A program made the translations under genes and the position numbers. Below, piece by piece: positions 36,371-43,704 of a stretch of DNA of 64,000 nucleotides (positions are counted from its first letter, which is position 1; every line of letters begins with the position of its first letter). Source of the DNA: Paenibacillus sp. sptzw28 (GTDB lineage: Bacteria > Bacillota > Bacilli > Paenibacillales > Paenibacillaceae); assembly GCF_019550795.1 (NCBI RefSeq), contig NZ_CP080545.1, forward strand, positions 637,001 to 701,000. The letters are read 5' to 3'. The notes beneath the pieces are model-generated. The model was not told the DNA's origin. It worked only from the letters and a program-made list of their open reading frames with translations, and did no database searches.

Positions 36371-37615
36371 ATGGAGCGCAGCAAGGAAGGCTCCGGTTCC
36401 TTCAGCATTCGTGCCGGATTAACCGGACAGCAATTGACGATTGGGGAAGCCTGCGTGCAGGCTTCTTTATTTTTGGAGCAGCGAGGCGTCGGCGAGCCGA
36501 GAGCCAATGCCGAGCGGCTGCTCATGCATCTGCTCGGGCTGGAGCGGGCTGCACTGCTGCGCGATTGGCGTGACCCGTTTCCGCCGGACCGGACGGAGGA
36601 ATGGGAGCGGCTCGTGTCGCGCAAGGCCGCCGGTGAGCCTGTGCAGTATTTGACCGGTGAGCAGTGGTTCTGCGGCTTGCCGTTTGCGGTGACGCCTGCC
36701 GTCCTTATCCCGCGGCCGGAGACCGAGCTGCTCGTCGAGGCCGTACTGGCCGCCGCCGACAAGCTGTGGCCGAAGGCCGCCGCGGGTGCCGCCGCTGGCG
36801 GGCCCGAAAGCGGACCGGGCGGATCGGCGCGAATCGCCGCAGGTAAAAGCGGCGCGGCTGGAAGCGGGCCGAGCGGGGCGGCGCGCGAGGGTCCGGATGA
36901 ATGCGGAGCCGCAGGAAGCGGGCCGAGCGGAGCGGTCCATATGGGCCCAAGCGGAAGCGGGCTGGCGCGAATCGGCGTGAGTGAAAGCGATGGGCCGGTG
37001 TGGGCTGCCGGCGATGGCATCACCGGAAGCGGAGCGCGTGATTGCGAAGTGCCGACAGTGCTTGACGTCGGCACCGGCAGCGGCGCCATCGGCGTGACGC
37101 TTGCGGCGCAGCGTCCGCTATGGCGCGTATGCGCGTCCGATCTGTCGCCGGACGCGCTGGCTGTCGCCCGCGCGAACGCGGAACGCCATGGCGCGGCAGC
37201 GCGCATGGCGTTCGTGCAGGGCGACCTGCTCGCGCCGTTCCAGCTGTGGCGCGAGGCTGACCCGGGCGCTCCCGGCGGCGGCGGCCCGGCCGGGCTGCGG
37301 ATCGATGTGCTCGTCTCGAACCCGCCGTATATCCCGGCGGGAGACATTGCAGGGCTGCAGCCCGAGGTTCGCGACCATGAGCCCCGGCTTGCTCTGGACG
37401 GCGGCGAGGATGGGCTCGATCCGTACCGCCGTATACTTGGGCAGCTCCCGCTCCTCGCGGTCATGCCTCGGATAGTCGCTTTTGAGCTGGGGATGGGCCA
37501 GGCCCGCGATGTGGCGGGCATGCTCGAGGCGCTCGGAGCGTGGGACGAGATTATGATCATCAACGATTACGCCGGAATCGAGCGGCATGTTATAGCAGTA
37601 AATAATCGAATATAG
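36371..37615 (+). CDS. prmC: Peptide chain release factor N5-glutamine methyltransferase with a large low-complexity insert
   Basis: PrmC/HemK transfers a methyl group from SAM to the GGQ glutamine of release factors. The N-terminal helical domain (about 20-120, AGEPVQYLTGEQWFCG, LIPRPETELLVE) and the methyltransferase domain (about 225-410, VLDVGTGSGAIGV and the catalytic SNPPYIP) are intact. Between them about 95 residues of Gly, Ala, Ser and Pro are inserted (about 128-222), with an internal imperfect duplication around AAGSGPSGA. The protein is therefore 414 residues instead of roughly 285. The insert DNA (about 36775-37055) is very GC-rich. ATG 36371 follows GAGAGGGG. Confidence 0.92.
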   Translation: MERSKEGSGSFSIRAGLTGQQLTIGEACVQASLFLEQRGVGEPRANAERLLMHLLGLERAALLRDWRDPFPPDRTEEWERLVSRKAAGEPVQYLTGEQWFCGLPFAVTPAVLIPRPETELLVEAVLAAADKLWPKAAAGAAAGGPESGPGGSARIAAGKSGAAGSGPSGAAREGPDECGAAGSGPSGAVHMGPSGSGLARIGVSESDGPVWAAGDGITGSGARDCEVPTVLDVGTGSGAIGVTLAAQRPLWRVCASDLSPDALAVARANAERHGAAARMAFVQGDLLAPFQLWREADPGAPGGGGPAGLRIDVLVSNPPYIPAGDIAGLQPEVRDHEPRLALDGGEDGLDPYRRILGQLPLLAVMPRIVAFELGMGQARDVAGMLEALGAWDEIMIINDYAGIERHVIAVNNRI

Positions 37616-37621
37616 GCAAGG

Positions 37622-37674
37622 CAAGGCACTGCATTAACGGATTCGACCATTCGTTTATGCAGTGCCTTTTTTTT
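37622..37674. terminator. Intrinsic terminator after prmC
   Basis: AAGGCACTGCAT (37623-37634) pairs with ATGCAGTGCCTT (37657-37668) and is followed by T8. It lies between convergent prmC (+) and the CPPC thioredoxin gene (-). Confidence 0.9.
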
Positions 37675-37744
37675 GGTTGCTTTTCGTTATGGCTGTCGTA
37701 TATTGTTGTCACACTATTCGCATATAGTTGCGCATCCCGTCTCT

Positions 37745-38065
37745 TTACTGCACATATCGCGCGACCAACGATTGATAGACGTTTAACGGCCTGAGTCCGA
37801 CTATCTTTTCAACAGGCACTCCATTGTGAAAGAGGATTATTGTCGGCAGGGACATGACGCCATATTTACCGGCGAGCGCCGGCGATTCGTCGCAGTTCAC
37901 TTCCAGAATGGAAATCCGTTCCCCGTTGTCGCGGTCTAATTGATCCAGGATCGGGACAAGTGCTTTACACGGAGGACACCAGGGCGCTCCGAAGTCAACG
38001 AGGGTTACTCCTTCCTCCCGTATGCTCCCATCAAAAGTCTTATCGCTAATGTGGTTCATGCCCAT
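37745..38065 (-). CDS. Thioredoxin-family protein with CPPC active site
   Basis: A 106-residue thioredoxin with FGAPWCPPCKALVPIL, so the active site is CPPC instead of the usual CGPC, a change that shifts redox potential in thioredoxin-like proteins. The rest (VNCDESPALAGKYGVMSLPTIILFHNGVPV) is canonical. ATG 38065 follows AAGGAGAAATAAC. It starts two bases downstream of the stop of a MerR-family gene and is presumably controlled by it. It is probably a cytoplasmic reductase for a stress-specific target. Confidence 0.88.
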   Translation of the reverse strand: MGMNHISDKTFDGSIREEGVTLVDFGAPWCPPCKALVPILDQLDRDNGERISILEVNCDESPALAGKYGVMSLPTIILFHNGVPVEKIVGLRPLNVYQSLVARYVQ

Positions 38066-38067
38066 TG

Positions 38068-38439
38068 TTATTTCTCCTTTTCGCCGATTGGTTGTTCCTC
38101 CAGGATCGATTGGATGCGGTCCTCCAGGTTGGACTTTATATTGTTCAGCAATTTGATCTGGCTGTCGATCTCCTCCAGCTTCTGCCGGTAAATCGGAAGC
38201 ACTTCTTTGCAGAACGCTTCTTTGTTCATCAAGACGCAATTGAGAAAGCCGGCAATCTGCTCCGTGGAGAGCCCGAGGCCCAGGTACAGCTGAATCGTGC
38301 GCACTTGCTCTTCCGCGAGGGGCGAATAGTCGCGGTAGCCGTTCTCATGACGGACCGGCGAAAGCAATCCTTGCTGCTCATAATAACGCAGCGAGCGGAT
38401 GCTGATTCCGGTGCGTGAAGCAAGTTCTCCGATTTTCAA
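38068..38439 (-). CDS. MerR-family transcriptional regulator
   Basis: A 123-residue MerR regulator: N-terminal helix-turn-helix and wing (KIGELASRTGISIRSLRYYEQQGLL, NGYRDYS), then a long dimerisation coiled coil and a short C-terminal part with two cysteines in the region FLNCVLMNKEAFC. TTG 38439 is the start, with AAGGAGG ten bases upstream; the open frame upstream is non-coding. The promoter has the stretched spacer and central dyad typical of MerR-activated promoters. It forms an operon with the CPPC thioredoxin gene, so a thiol-reactive or aldehyde signal is plausible. Confidence 0.85.
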   Translation of the reverse strand: MKIGELASRTGISIRSLRYYEQQGLLSPVRHENGYRDYSPLAEEQVRTIQLYLGLGLSTEQIAGFLNCVLMNKEAFCKEVLPIYRQKLEEIDSQIKLLNNIKSNLEDRIQSILEEQPIGEKEK

Positions 38440-38470
38440 GCATTCACTTCCTCCTTTCGGTGATATTCCA

Positions 38471-38502
38471 ATTATAAACCCTGACATTAATGTTAGAGTC
38501 AA
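38471..38502 (-). promoter_or_regulatory. MerR-type promoter with 20-bp spacer and central dyad
   Basis: On the minus strand TTGACT (38497-38502) and TATAAT (38471-38476) are 20 bases apart, longer than the optimal 17. The spacer holds the dyad CTAACATTAATGTCAG (38481-38496), whose central ten bases are a perfect palindrome. This is the layout at which MerR proteins untwist DNA to activate transcription. Confidence 0.75.
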
Positions 38503-38743
38503 GTGACAAACGCGAATTTCAGCTTCATGCAACTCCCACCGGAAATCGGGTGCGCAAGCCCAAAATCCCAGTGTCTTCGTGCAAATTCTTCTCCGGCTTG
38601 CTAACCTGATGCTCCTGCCCGGCTCTCTTAAATTTACATAGAATAAGAGGTTTAAAGATTCATAGTGCGGACATACTTGGAATATGATCGTTCCGGAACG
38701 CAAGCCGAGCGCACCGACGGGTGCCGAAAAGGAGCTTGTCGTT

Positions 38744-39472
38744 ATGATTCGCACTTATTCCCGTTTTCCTTACCGCAAGTCGTACGGTTATCTCGTTCTT
38801 GCCATTGCCATTCTGCTTATGAGCTGGGAAAGCCAGCGGGTTGACGCTGCAGTCGCAGGCAGCAGCATTCCAAGGGAATCAATTCGTCTGCGTATCCTGG
38901 CCAATTCAGACAGTGCAGCCGACCAAGCGCTAAAACGTCATGTCCGGGATGCGGTAGTATCCGAAATCGACAGTTGGGTCGCCGGACCCCAAACGATCGT
39001 GGAAGCGAGAGCGACAATTCGCGCACATATGGCCGATATCGAGCGTGTTATCGGGGATGAGCTTCGTAAGCGCGGCTTCACATACAGCTTCAAAGCGGAG
39101 CTCGGCACTGTACCGTTCCCGACCAAAATATACGGCAGCGAGGTATATCCCGCCGGAAATTATGAAGCGCTCCGAATTTCGCTGGGAAGCGCGCAGGGGC
39201 AAAACTGGTGGTGCGTGCTGTTCCCGCCGCTCTGCTTCGTGGATGCGGTTAGCGGGGAAGCATCGGCGCAGGCAACGACAGCCGTTACGGCAAGCGCCGA
39301 CGCAAAGCTGTCCAAGGACGATAAGGCACAGCAGTCAGTCACAGACAAATCGGCTGAGCAGCAAAAGGCAGCGAATGGCTCAGCGCAAGAGGGGCAAGCG
39401 CCGGAAGTGAAATTTTTCTTATGGGAGATCATCCAGTCCGTCGTTCATTTCTTCAAGAATTTGTTCAGTTGA
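38744..39472 (+). CDS. spoIIR: Stage II sporulation protein R
   Basis: A 242-residue secreted or anchored protein with an N-terminal hydrophobic segment (about 15-34). The conserved SpoIIR core (about 45-180) has IRLRILANSDSAADQALKR, the KAELGTVPFPTKIYG block and the closing GQNWWCVLFPPLCF. SpoIIR is made in the forespore and activates SpoIIGA to cleave pro-sigma-E in the mother cell. A Ser/Ala/Lys-rich linker (about 190-230) precedes a hydrophobic tail. ATG 38744 has AAGGAG nine bases upstream. I could not find a convincing sigma-F promoter in the upstream 300 bases, which also hold the MerR promoter. Confidence 0.93.
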   Translation: MIRTYSRFPYRKSYGYLVLAIAILLMSWESQRVDAAVAGSSIPRESIRLRILANSDSAADQALKRHVRDAVVSEIDSWVAGPQTIVEARATIRAHMADIERVIGDELRKRGFTYSFKAELGTVPFPTKIYGSEVYPAGNYEALRISLGSAQGQNWWCVLFPPLCFVDAVSGEASAQATTAVTASADAKLSKDDKAQQSVTDKSAEQQKAANGSAQEGQAPEVKFFLWEIIQSVVHFFKNLFS

Positions 39473-39789
39473 TGAGGGCAATGCACATAGGGAACTGCAC
39501 GTACTGCGAAGAGATAGCTCTTATATTCATCAGCCGAGCGGGCACAGCAAACCTGTTTCGGCTACTTTTGAGACATAAAGGCGGATTGGTCACAGAATAT
39601 GGGCGTCCTTGGTAGACTTATCTACTTTCGGGCGCCCCTTTAACTTTTAAGCCTGGCGGCAGCGATTCGCACCGTTCTTTAACGAAATCCGAATAGTATT
39701 GTCCCGGACTGAAGCAGATAACCGAGGTAAGGGTATGTTATAATAAACGAAGATGTTACCATTACTTGACGTTAAGGTTGGATTTCCAC
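39473..39789 (+). other. Intergenic region between spoIIR and ywlC
   Basis: Bases 39601-39643 contain GGGCG and CGCCC arms separated by a loop and followed by CTTT, a possible terminator for spoIIR. A TATAAT at 39739-39744 may be the -10 of the ywlC promoter, although no good -35 is seen. A short frame near 39475-39615 has no ribosome site and is not accepted as a gene. Confidence 0.45.
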
Positions 39790-40959
39790 ATGATAAGCAA
39801 AACAATAACGCTGCGCATAGACCCCGCAAATCCGGATAGTGAATCTGTCGCTCAAGCGGGGCGGCTGCTGCGTGAAGGCGGCACTGTCGCGTTTCCGACG
39901 GAAACCGTCTACGGGTTAGGTGCCAACGCCTGCGACCATGCTGCGGTTCAGCGGATCTTCGAAGCGAAAGGGCGTCCCACGGACAATCCGCTTATAGTTC
40001 ATATCGCGGACAGAGCGCAGCTTGACCCGCTAGTTCTACCGTACAGCGGGATAGCGAGGCGGCTTATGGACCGGTTCTGGCCGGGGCCGCTGACGCTTGT
40101 TCTTCCGGTCCGGCCCGGTGTAGTGTCACCGCATGTTACAGCGGGACTCGATACTGTGGCCGTGCGGCTGCCTGCGCATCCAGTGGCGCTTGCTGTAATT
40201 GCGGCTGCCGGCTGTCCGGTTGCTGCTCCGAGTGCCAATAGCTCCGGTCGGCCCAGTCCGACAGAGGTGTCCCATGTGCTGGATGACCTAGATGGACGAA
40301 TCGATGCAGTAATAGATGGAGGCGCAGCGGGTGTCGGGTTGGAGTCAACCGTCGTCGAGATTATCGATGGCGGGAGTGCTCTCCGTATTTTGCGGCCGGG
40401 AGGCGTTACGGCGGAAGATCTGCGGGAGGTGGTGCCGCGGATCGAATACGACGAGGTCGCGGCCCCCGGTCAAAGCGCAAGCACGGCGCGTGAAGCCGCT
40501 CCGGCTGCGGCTGCTGCACCTGACGCAGGAAGGATCGCCGATATTGGGCCGGCCATTTTGCTTCCGGGCGGCAGGCTTGCGCATTCGGCGCCCCGCTCGC
40601 CAGGCATGAAGTATGCCCATTACGCCCCAAGGGGGATCATGGAGCTTGTGCAGGGTGAGCCTGCAGCCGCCTCCGCATATATTCAAGGGGAAGTCCGAAC
40701 CGCTCGTGCTCGCGGTGAGCGCACAGGCGTACTCGTGTTCACGGAGCATGCTCACCTATATGACGCCGACCATATTGCGGTAGTCGGCAGTCTCGCACAT
40801 CTGGAAACGGCTGCGCAGGGCTTATACGCCGCGCTGCGGTCCTTTGACGACAACGGCGTGCAGCGTATTTGGGCGGAGTCCTGTCCGGAGCAGGGCATCG
40901 GGCACGCTTTTATGAACCGGGTCGCCAAAGCCGCTGCTCACCTTATCGTTCGCGTTTAA
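39790..40959 (+). CDS. ywlC: L-threonylcarbamoyladenylate synthase
   Basis: A 389-residue Sua5/YwlC protein that makes threonylcarbamoyl-AMP from threonine, bicarbonate and ATP for the t6A37 modification of ANN-decoding tRNAs. The YrdC domain (about 15-210) shows GGTVAFPTETVYGLG, KGRPTDNPLIVH and SAPSANSSGRPSPT. An Ala/Pro-rich linker leads to the C-terminal Sua5 domain (about 265-389, SPGMKYAHYAPRG and the LRSFDDNGVQRIWAE block). It transfers its product to the TsaBDE proteins encoded elsewhere. The order next to spoIIR and mntP is the usual one. Confidence 0.94.
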   Translation: MISKTITLRIDPANPDSESVAQAGRLLREGGTVAFPTETVYGLGANACDHAAVQRIFEAKGRPTDNPLIVHIADRAQLDPLVLPYSGIARRLMDRFWPGPLTLVLPVRPGVVSPHVTAGLDTVAVRLPAHPVALAVIAAAGCPVAAPSANSSGRPSPTEVSHVLDDLDGRIDAVIDGGAAGVGLESTVVEIIDGGSALRILRPGGVTAEDLREVVPRIEYDEVAAPGQSASTAREAAPAAAAAPDAGRIADIGPAILLPGGRLAHSAPRSPGMKYAHYAPRGIMELVQGEPAAASAYIQGEVRTARARGERTGVLVFTEHAHLYDADHIAVVGSLAHLETAAQGLYAALRSFDDNGVQRIWAESCPEQGIGHAFMNRVAKAAAHLIVRV

Positions 40960-41011
40960 CGAGAGCGTTCCGGATTACCTCCTCTGTGACCAGGGGTCAT
41001 GTTTGCCTTCT

Positions 41012-41043
41012 TGTCCGCATATGCTTGGAGAAGAATGCGGACA
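41012..41043 (+). promoter_or_regulatory. Hairpin immediately upstream of mntP
   Basis: TGTCCGCAT (41012-41020) and ATGCGGACA (41035-41043) are perfect 9-bp arms around a 14-base loop. The right arm abuts the G-rich ribosome site of mntP (start 41057). A TTTGCC sequence at 41002-41007 resembles one half of known MntR boxes. It does not look like the yybP-ykoY manganese riboswitch. Confidence 0.45.
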
Positions 41044-41056
41044 GGGGGGGACACGG

Positions 41057-41620
41057 ATGATTGATGCGGGCATGCAGACGGGCCAGCTGCTAACGCTTCT
41101 CATCATCGCGCTGGCGCTCGGGATGGACGCTTTTTCACTCGGCATCGGCATTGGATTGAGGGGAATCCGGCTTCGCGACGTCTTAAAACTGAGCACTTTA
41201 ATCGCACTTTTTCATATATTCATGCCCTTGATGGGCATGGTTACGGGCAAATACGTCAGCACCTTGCTCGGTGGCTTGGCGACCAATGCCGCAGGCGGGC
41301 TGCTGCTTCTACTTGGTGCGCATATGATTTACAGTTCATTTCGGGGCGGCGGAGCCGCCAGTCCAATCGACCACAGAACTTCATGGGGCATGCTGTTGTT
41401 CGCGCTTAGCGTAAGCATCGATTCGTTCTCCGTCGGCATTTCCCTCGGAATGTTCGCGGCCGATGTGCTATTAACGGTGCTGCTGTTCGGCTTCACAGGC
41501 GGGCTTCTATCCATTCTCGGCTTGCTGATCGGAAGACGGGTCAACAGAAGTCTCGGAGAGTTCGGGGAGGCTTGCGGCGGTGTTATTTTGCTAACTTTTG
41601 GATTGTTATTCCTGTTCTGA
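41057..41620 (+). CDS. mntP: Manganese efflux pump MntP
   Basis: A 187-residue membrane protein of six helices formed by two related halves, each with the metal-site aspartate: ALGMDAFSLGIGIG (helix 1) and SVSIDSFSVGISLG (helix 4). The RGIRLRDVLKLS loop and GGVILLTFG end are also typical. MntP exports Mn2+ and prevents manganese poisoning. ATG 41057 lies four bases after GGGGGGGAC. A perfect hairpin in the leader may regulate it. The ywlE start lies 32 bases downstream of its stop, so the two are likely cotranscribed. Confidence 0.92.
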   Translation: MIDAGMQTGQLLTLLIIALALGMDAFSLGIGIGLRGIRLRDVLKLSTLIALFHIFMPLMGMVTGKYVSTLLGGLATNAAGGLLLLLGAHMIYSSFRGGGAASPIDHRTSWGMLLFALSVSIDSFSVGISLGMFAADVLLTVLLFGFTGGLLSILGLLIGRRVNRSLGEFGEACGGVILLTFGLLFLF

Positions 41621-41651
41621 TCTGATTACAATAAGAAGGAGTGCGAGCGTT

Positions 41652-42230
41652 TTGAAACGGATTTTATTCGTCTGCACCGGCAATACGTGCCGTTCGCCAA
41701 TGGCTGAAGCGATGCTGCGGAAGCTGGCCAGAGAACGGGGCCGGGAGATTGAGGTGCGTTCGGCCGGTGTTTCGACCGTCGACGGACTGCCTGTTTCCTT
41801 GCACGCGGTGAGGGTGCTGAAGCACCGGAACGTTCCTGTCTCAGGCTATTCGACTGCGCTCGATGGCGGCTCAGTGATCTGGGCTGACTTGATCTTGACC
41901 ATGACGACCACTCATAAAAGGGACCTGCTCCAGCGTTTCCCCCAGGCTGTGGATAAAACCTACACACTTAAGGAATTCGTAGGCAGCGACAAAACCGTTA
42001 TTGACGATATTTCCGAACTGGAGGCACTCTACAGCGAGTGGCAGATGAAGCAGGCGCTCGGACAGCAGCTTTCAAGCGAAGAGCGGAGCCGTCTGATTGA
42101 ACTCGAGCAGCGTATTCCCAGCTTTGACATCGCCGATCCGTTCGGCGGTTCAATCGACATGTACGAGCACAGTGCCGCTGAAATCGAGGATGCACTGCTG
42201 AAGCTGCTGGACAAGCTGGAACGGTCATAA
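41652..42230 (+). CDS. ywlE: Low-molecular-weight protein-arginine phosphatase YwlE
   Basis: A 192-residue LMW-PTP fold enzyme. The P loop CTGNTCRSP has the nucleophile C8 and R14; T12 is the residue that gives YwlE preference for phosphoarginine over phosphotyrosine. The general acid is in DIADPFGG. About 40 residues (around 118-158, ending ELEQRIPS) are inserted before the acid loop, so the protein is longer than the 150-residue Bacillus enzyme. YwlE reverses McsB protein-arginine phosphorylation that marks proteins for ClpCP. TTG 41652 follows AAGGAGTG by eight bases. Confidence 0.9.
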   Translation: MKRILFVCTGNTCRSPMAEAMLRKLARERGREIEVRSAGVSTVDGLPVSLHAVRVLKHRNVPVSGYSTALDGGSVIWADLILTMTTTHKRDLLQRFPQAVDKTYTLKEFVGSDKTVIDDISELEALYSEWQMKQALGQQLSSEERSRLIELEQRIPSFDIADPFGGSIDMYEHSAAEIEDALLKLLDKLERS

Positions 42231-42259
42231 ATTTTCTCCTCTTCCGGTCATCGAACCGA

Positions 42260-42288
42260 TTGATTTCCAGACGCCAATCCGGTATGAT
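42260..42288 (+). promoter_or_regulatory. SigA-type promoter ahead of the ZTP riboswitch
   Basis: TTGATT (42260-42265) and TATGAT (42283-42288) are spaced by 17 bases. Transcription would start near 42295, just before the aptamer. Confidence 0.75.
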
Positions 42289-42302
42289 GAAAGCAACAAA
42301 AG

Positions 42303-42417
42303 ACGGTTTCCGATGTGACTGGCGACGAAAGTGGATCAAACCACGGTGGAGCATCGGATCATACGGCCGGTCGCCTGGGCAAAGAGCAGCGTGCGTAAGC
42401 GCGTCATGCTCTTTTTT
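42303..42417 (+). ncRNA. ZTP (pfl) riboswitch with intrinsic terminator
   Basis: The aptamer shows the known conserved ZTP elements in order: CCGATG/CATCGG closing helix (42310-42315 with 42352-42357), GTGACTGGCG, a GTGG/CCAC hairpin, GGAGC, and CGCCTGGGCA (about 42372-42381). The terminator follows directly: AGAGCA with TGCTCT and T6 (about 42383-42416). ZMP/ZTP accumulates when 10-formyl-tetrahydrofolate is short; binding should disrupt the terminator and turn on downstream genes. The operon behind it is rpiB-ywlG-glyA, and glyA supplies one-carbon units, a typical target. Confidence 0.9.
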
Positions 42418-42497
42418 CGTCTTTTACGGCGGAATCAGGTATAATAAGAACGACAAATTCCGCCAACAAGGCGGTCACACCCGGGAGGTTCATTCGT

Positions 42498-42956
42498 ATG
42501 AAAATCGCCATCGGCGCCGATCACGGCGGCTACCGCTTGAAAGAAGAGCTCGTTGCGGTCATCCGTTCGCTCGGTCACGAAATCGAGGATTTCGGCTGCA
42601 GCTGCGAGCAGTCGGTAGATTACCCGGATTATGCGATTCCGGTTTGCGAAAGAGTTGCAGGGGGGCAGGCCGACCGCGGCATTCTTATTTGCGGGACGGG
42701 CATCGGCATGTCGATTGCCGCCAACAAGGTTCCCGGCATCCGCTGTGCGCTGGTCCACGATATGTTCTCGGCTAAAGCGACGCGCGAGCATAACGATACG
42801 AACGTTCTGGCCATGGGGGAACGGGTTGTCGGTCCGGGCGTTGCGCAGGAGATTGTGCGCATCTGGCTCGAGACGCCGTTCTCGCATGCTGAACGTCATG
42901 TCGGACGCGTCGGCAAAGTAATGCAGCTGGAAGCCAAATATGCCATTCATCCTTAA
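42498..42956 (+). CDS. rpiB: Ribose-5-phosphate isomerase B
   Basis: A 152-residue RpiB/LacAB-family isomerase that interconverts ribulose 5-phosphate and ribose 5-phosphate. Catalytic C65 is in ILICGTGIG, and H9 (GADHGG) and H98 (REHNDTNVLAMG) are family residues. It feeds PRPP and nucleotide synthesis. GGGAGG precedes the ATG. It is the first gene after the ZTP riboswitch, ahead of ywlG and glyA, with no terminator in between. Linking pentose isomerisation to ZTP makes sense, since ZTP reports on purine and folate status. Confidence 0.94.
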   Translation: MKIAIGADHGGYRLKEELVAVIRSLGHEIEDFGCSCEQSVDYPDYAIPVCERVAGGQADRGILICGTGIGMSIAANKVPGIRCALVHDMFSAKATREHNDTNVLAMGERVVGPGVAQEIVRIWLETPFSHAERHVGRVGKVMQLEAKYAIHP

Positions 42957-42968
42957 TAAAGGAAGGCG

Positions 42969-43607
42969 ATGAGCGTAATGCTGAGATTGGACGGTCTGGC
43001 AAGCGATGTCGAGAAGGTTGTCCGCGAGCTGGCTGCCGCAGCCGGACTTCAGGCGAAGCAGCTGCTTGTCGTCGGCGTGAGCACGAGCGAGGTTCTGGGA
43101 GAAAGAATCGGAACGTCCGGTACGCTTGAGTCGGCAGAAGCGATTTATGCCGGTATCGATGCCGTGAGGCGGGAAATCGGGTTTTACCCGGTCTTTCAAT
43201 GCTGCGAACATCTCAACCGGGCGCTCGTCATGGAACGGGAGGCAGCCGAGCGGTATGGGCTTGAGCTTGTATCCGCCATTCCGATGCCCAGGGCGGGCGG
43301 TTCAATGGCCGCATACGCATACAGGCACCTTACTGACGCATGCTTGACCGAGACGGTTCAGGCGCATGCCGGCATCGATATCGGCGACACATTCATCGGC
43401 ATGCATTTGCGGCGCGTAGCGGTTCCGGTGCGGCCGTCGATTCGTTCAATCGGCGCAGCACATCTGACCATGGCTTATACCAGACCCAAGCTCATCGGCG
43501 GCATCCGGGCCGTTTATACGCCGGAGGAGGCGGGTATTTACGCCGCTGACGGTACAGCGGGCATTAAGCCGGGCACTCCGGAGGCCCCGGGCGGCACATG
43601 CGAATAG
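42969..43607 (+). CDS. ywlG: UPF0340 (YwlG, TIGR01440) family protein
   Basis: A 212-residue soluble protein of the UPF0340/TIGR01440 family, with [32 protein letters not shown], the [15 protein letters not shown] block and [18 protein letters not shown]. The family is always found near glyA/rpiB in Firmicutes, but its biochemical role is not established. AAAGGA lies five bases before ATG 42969; ATG 42978 is an alternative. The C-terminal tail is rich in Gly and Pro. It lies 12 bases after rpiB in the ZTP-controlled operon. Confidence 0.9.
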   Translation: MSVMLRLDGLASDVEKVVRELAAAAGLQAKQLLVVGVSTSEVLGERIGTSGTLESAEAIYAGIDAVRREIGFYPVFQCCEHLNRALVMEREAAERYGLELVSAIPMPRAGGSMAAYAYRHLTDACLTETVQAHAGIDIGDTFIGMHLRRVAVPVRPSIRSIGAAHLTMAYTRPKLIGGIRAVYTPEEAGIYAADGTAGIKPGTPEAPGGTCE

Positions 43608-43704
43608 AATTACGGCACTGCGGCAAAATGAAACATTTATAAACCTTCGCTCTCAATTGGTATGCATCGATTGCGGCGTTAAATCTAAGGAGGACAATAA
43701 AACG

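Noticed and set aside
36331..37563. A 410-codon open frame on the minus strand opposite prmC
   Set aside because: It is a product of very high GC; the translation is Ser/Pro/Ala-rich without any family feature, while prmC on the plus strand has all its motifs.
39421..39615. Small frame overlapping the end of spoIIR
   Set aside because: No ribosome site for the part beyond spoIIR, and the translation shows no recognisable pattern.
40981..41056. yybP-ykoY manganese riboswitch upstream of mntP
   Set aside because: The conserved internal loops of that riboswitch are not seen and the leader is too short; only a simple hairpin is present.
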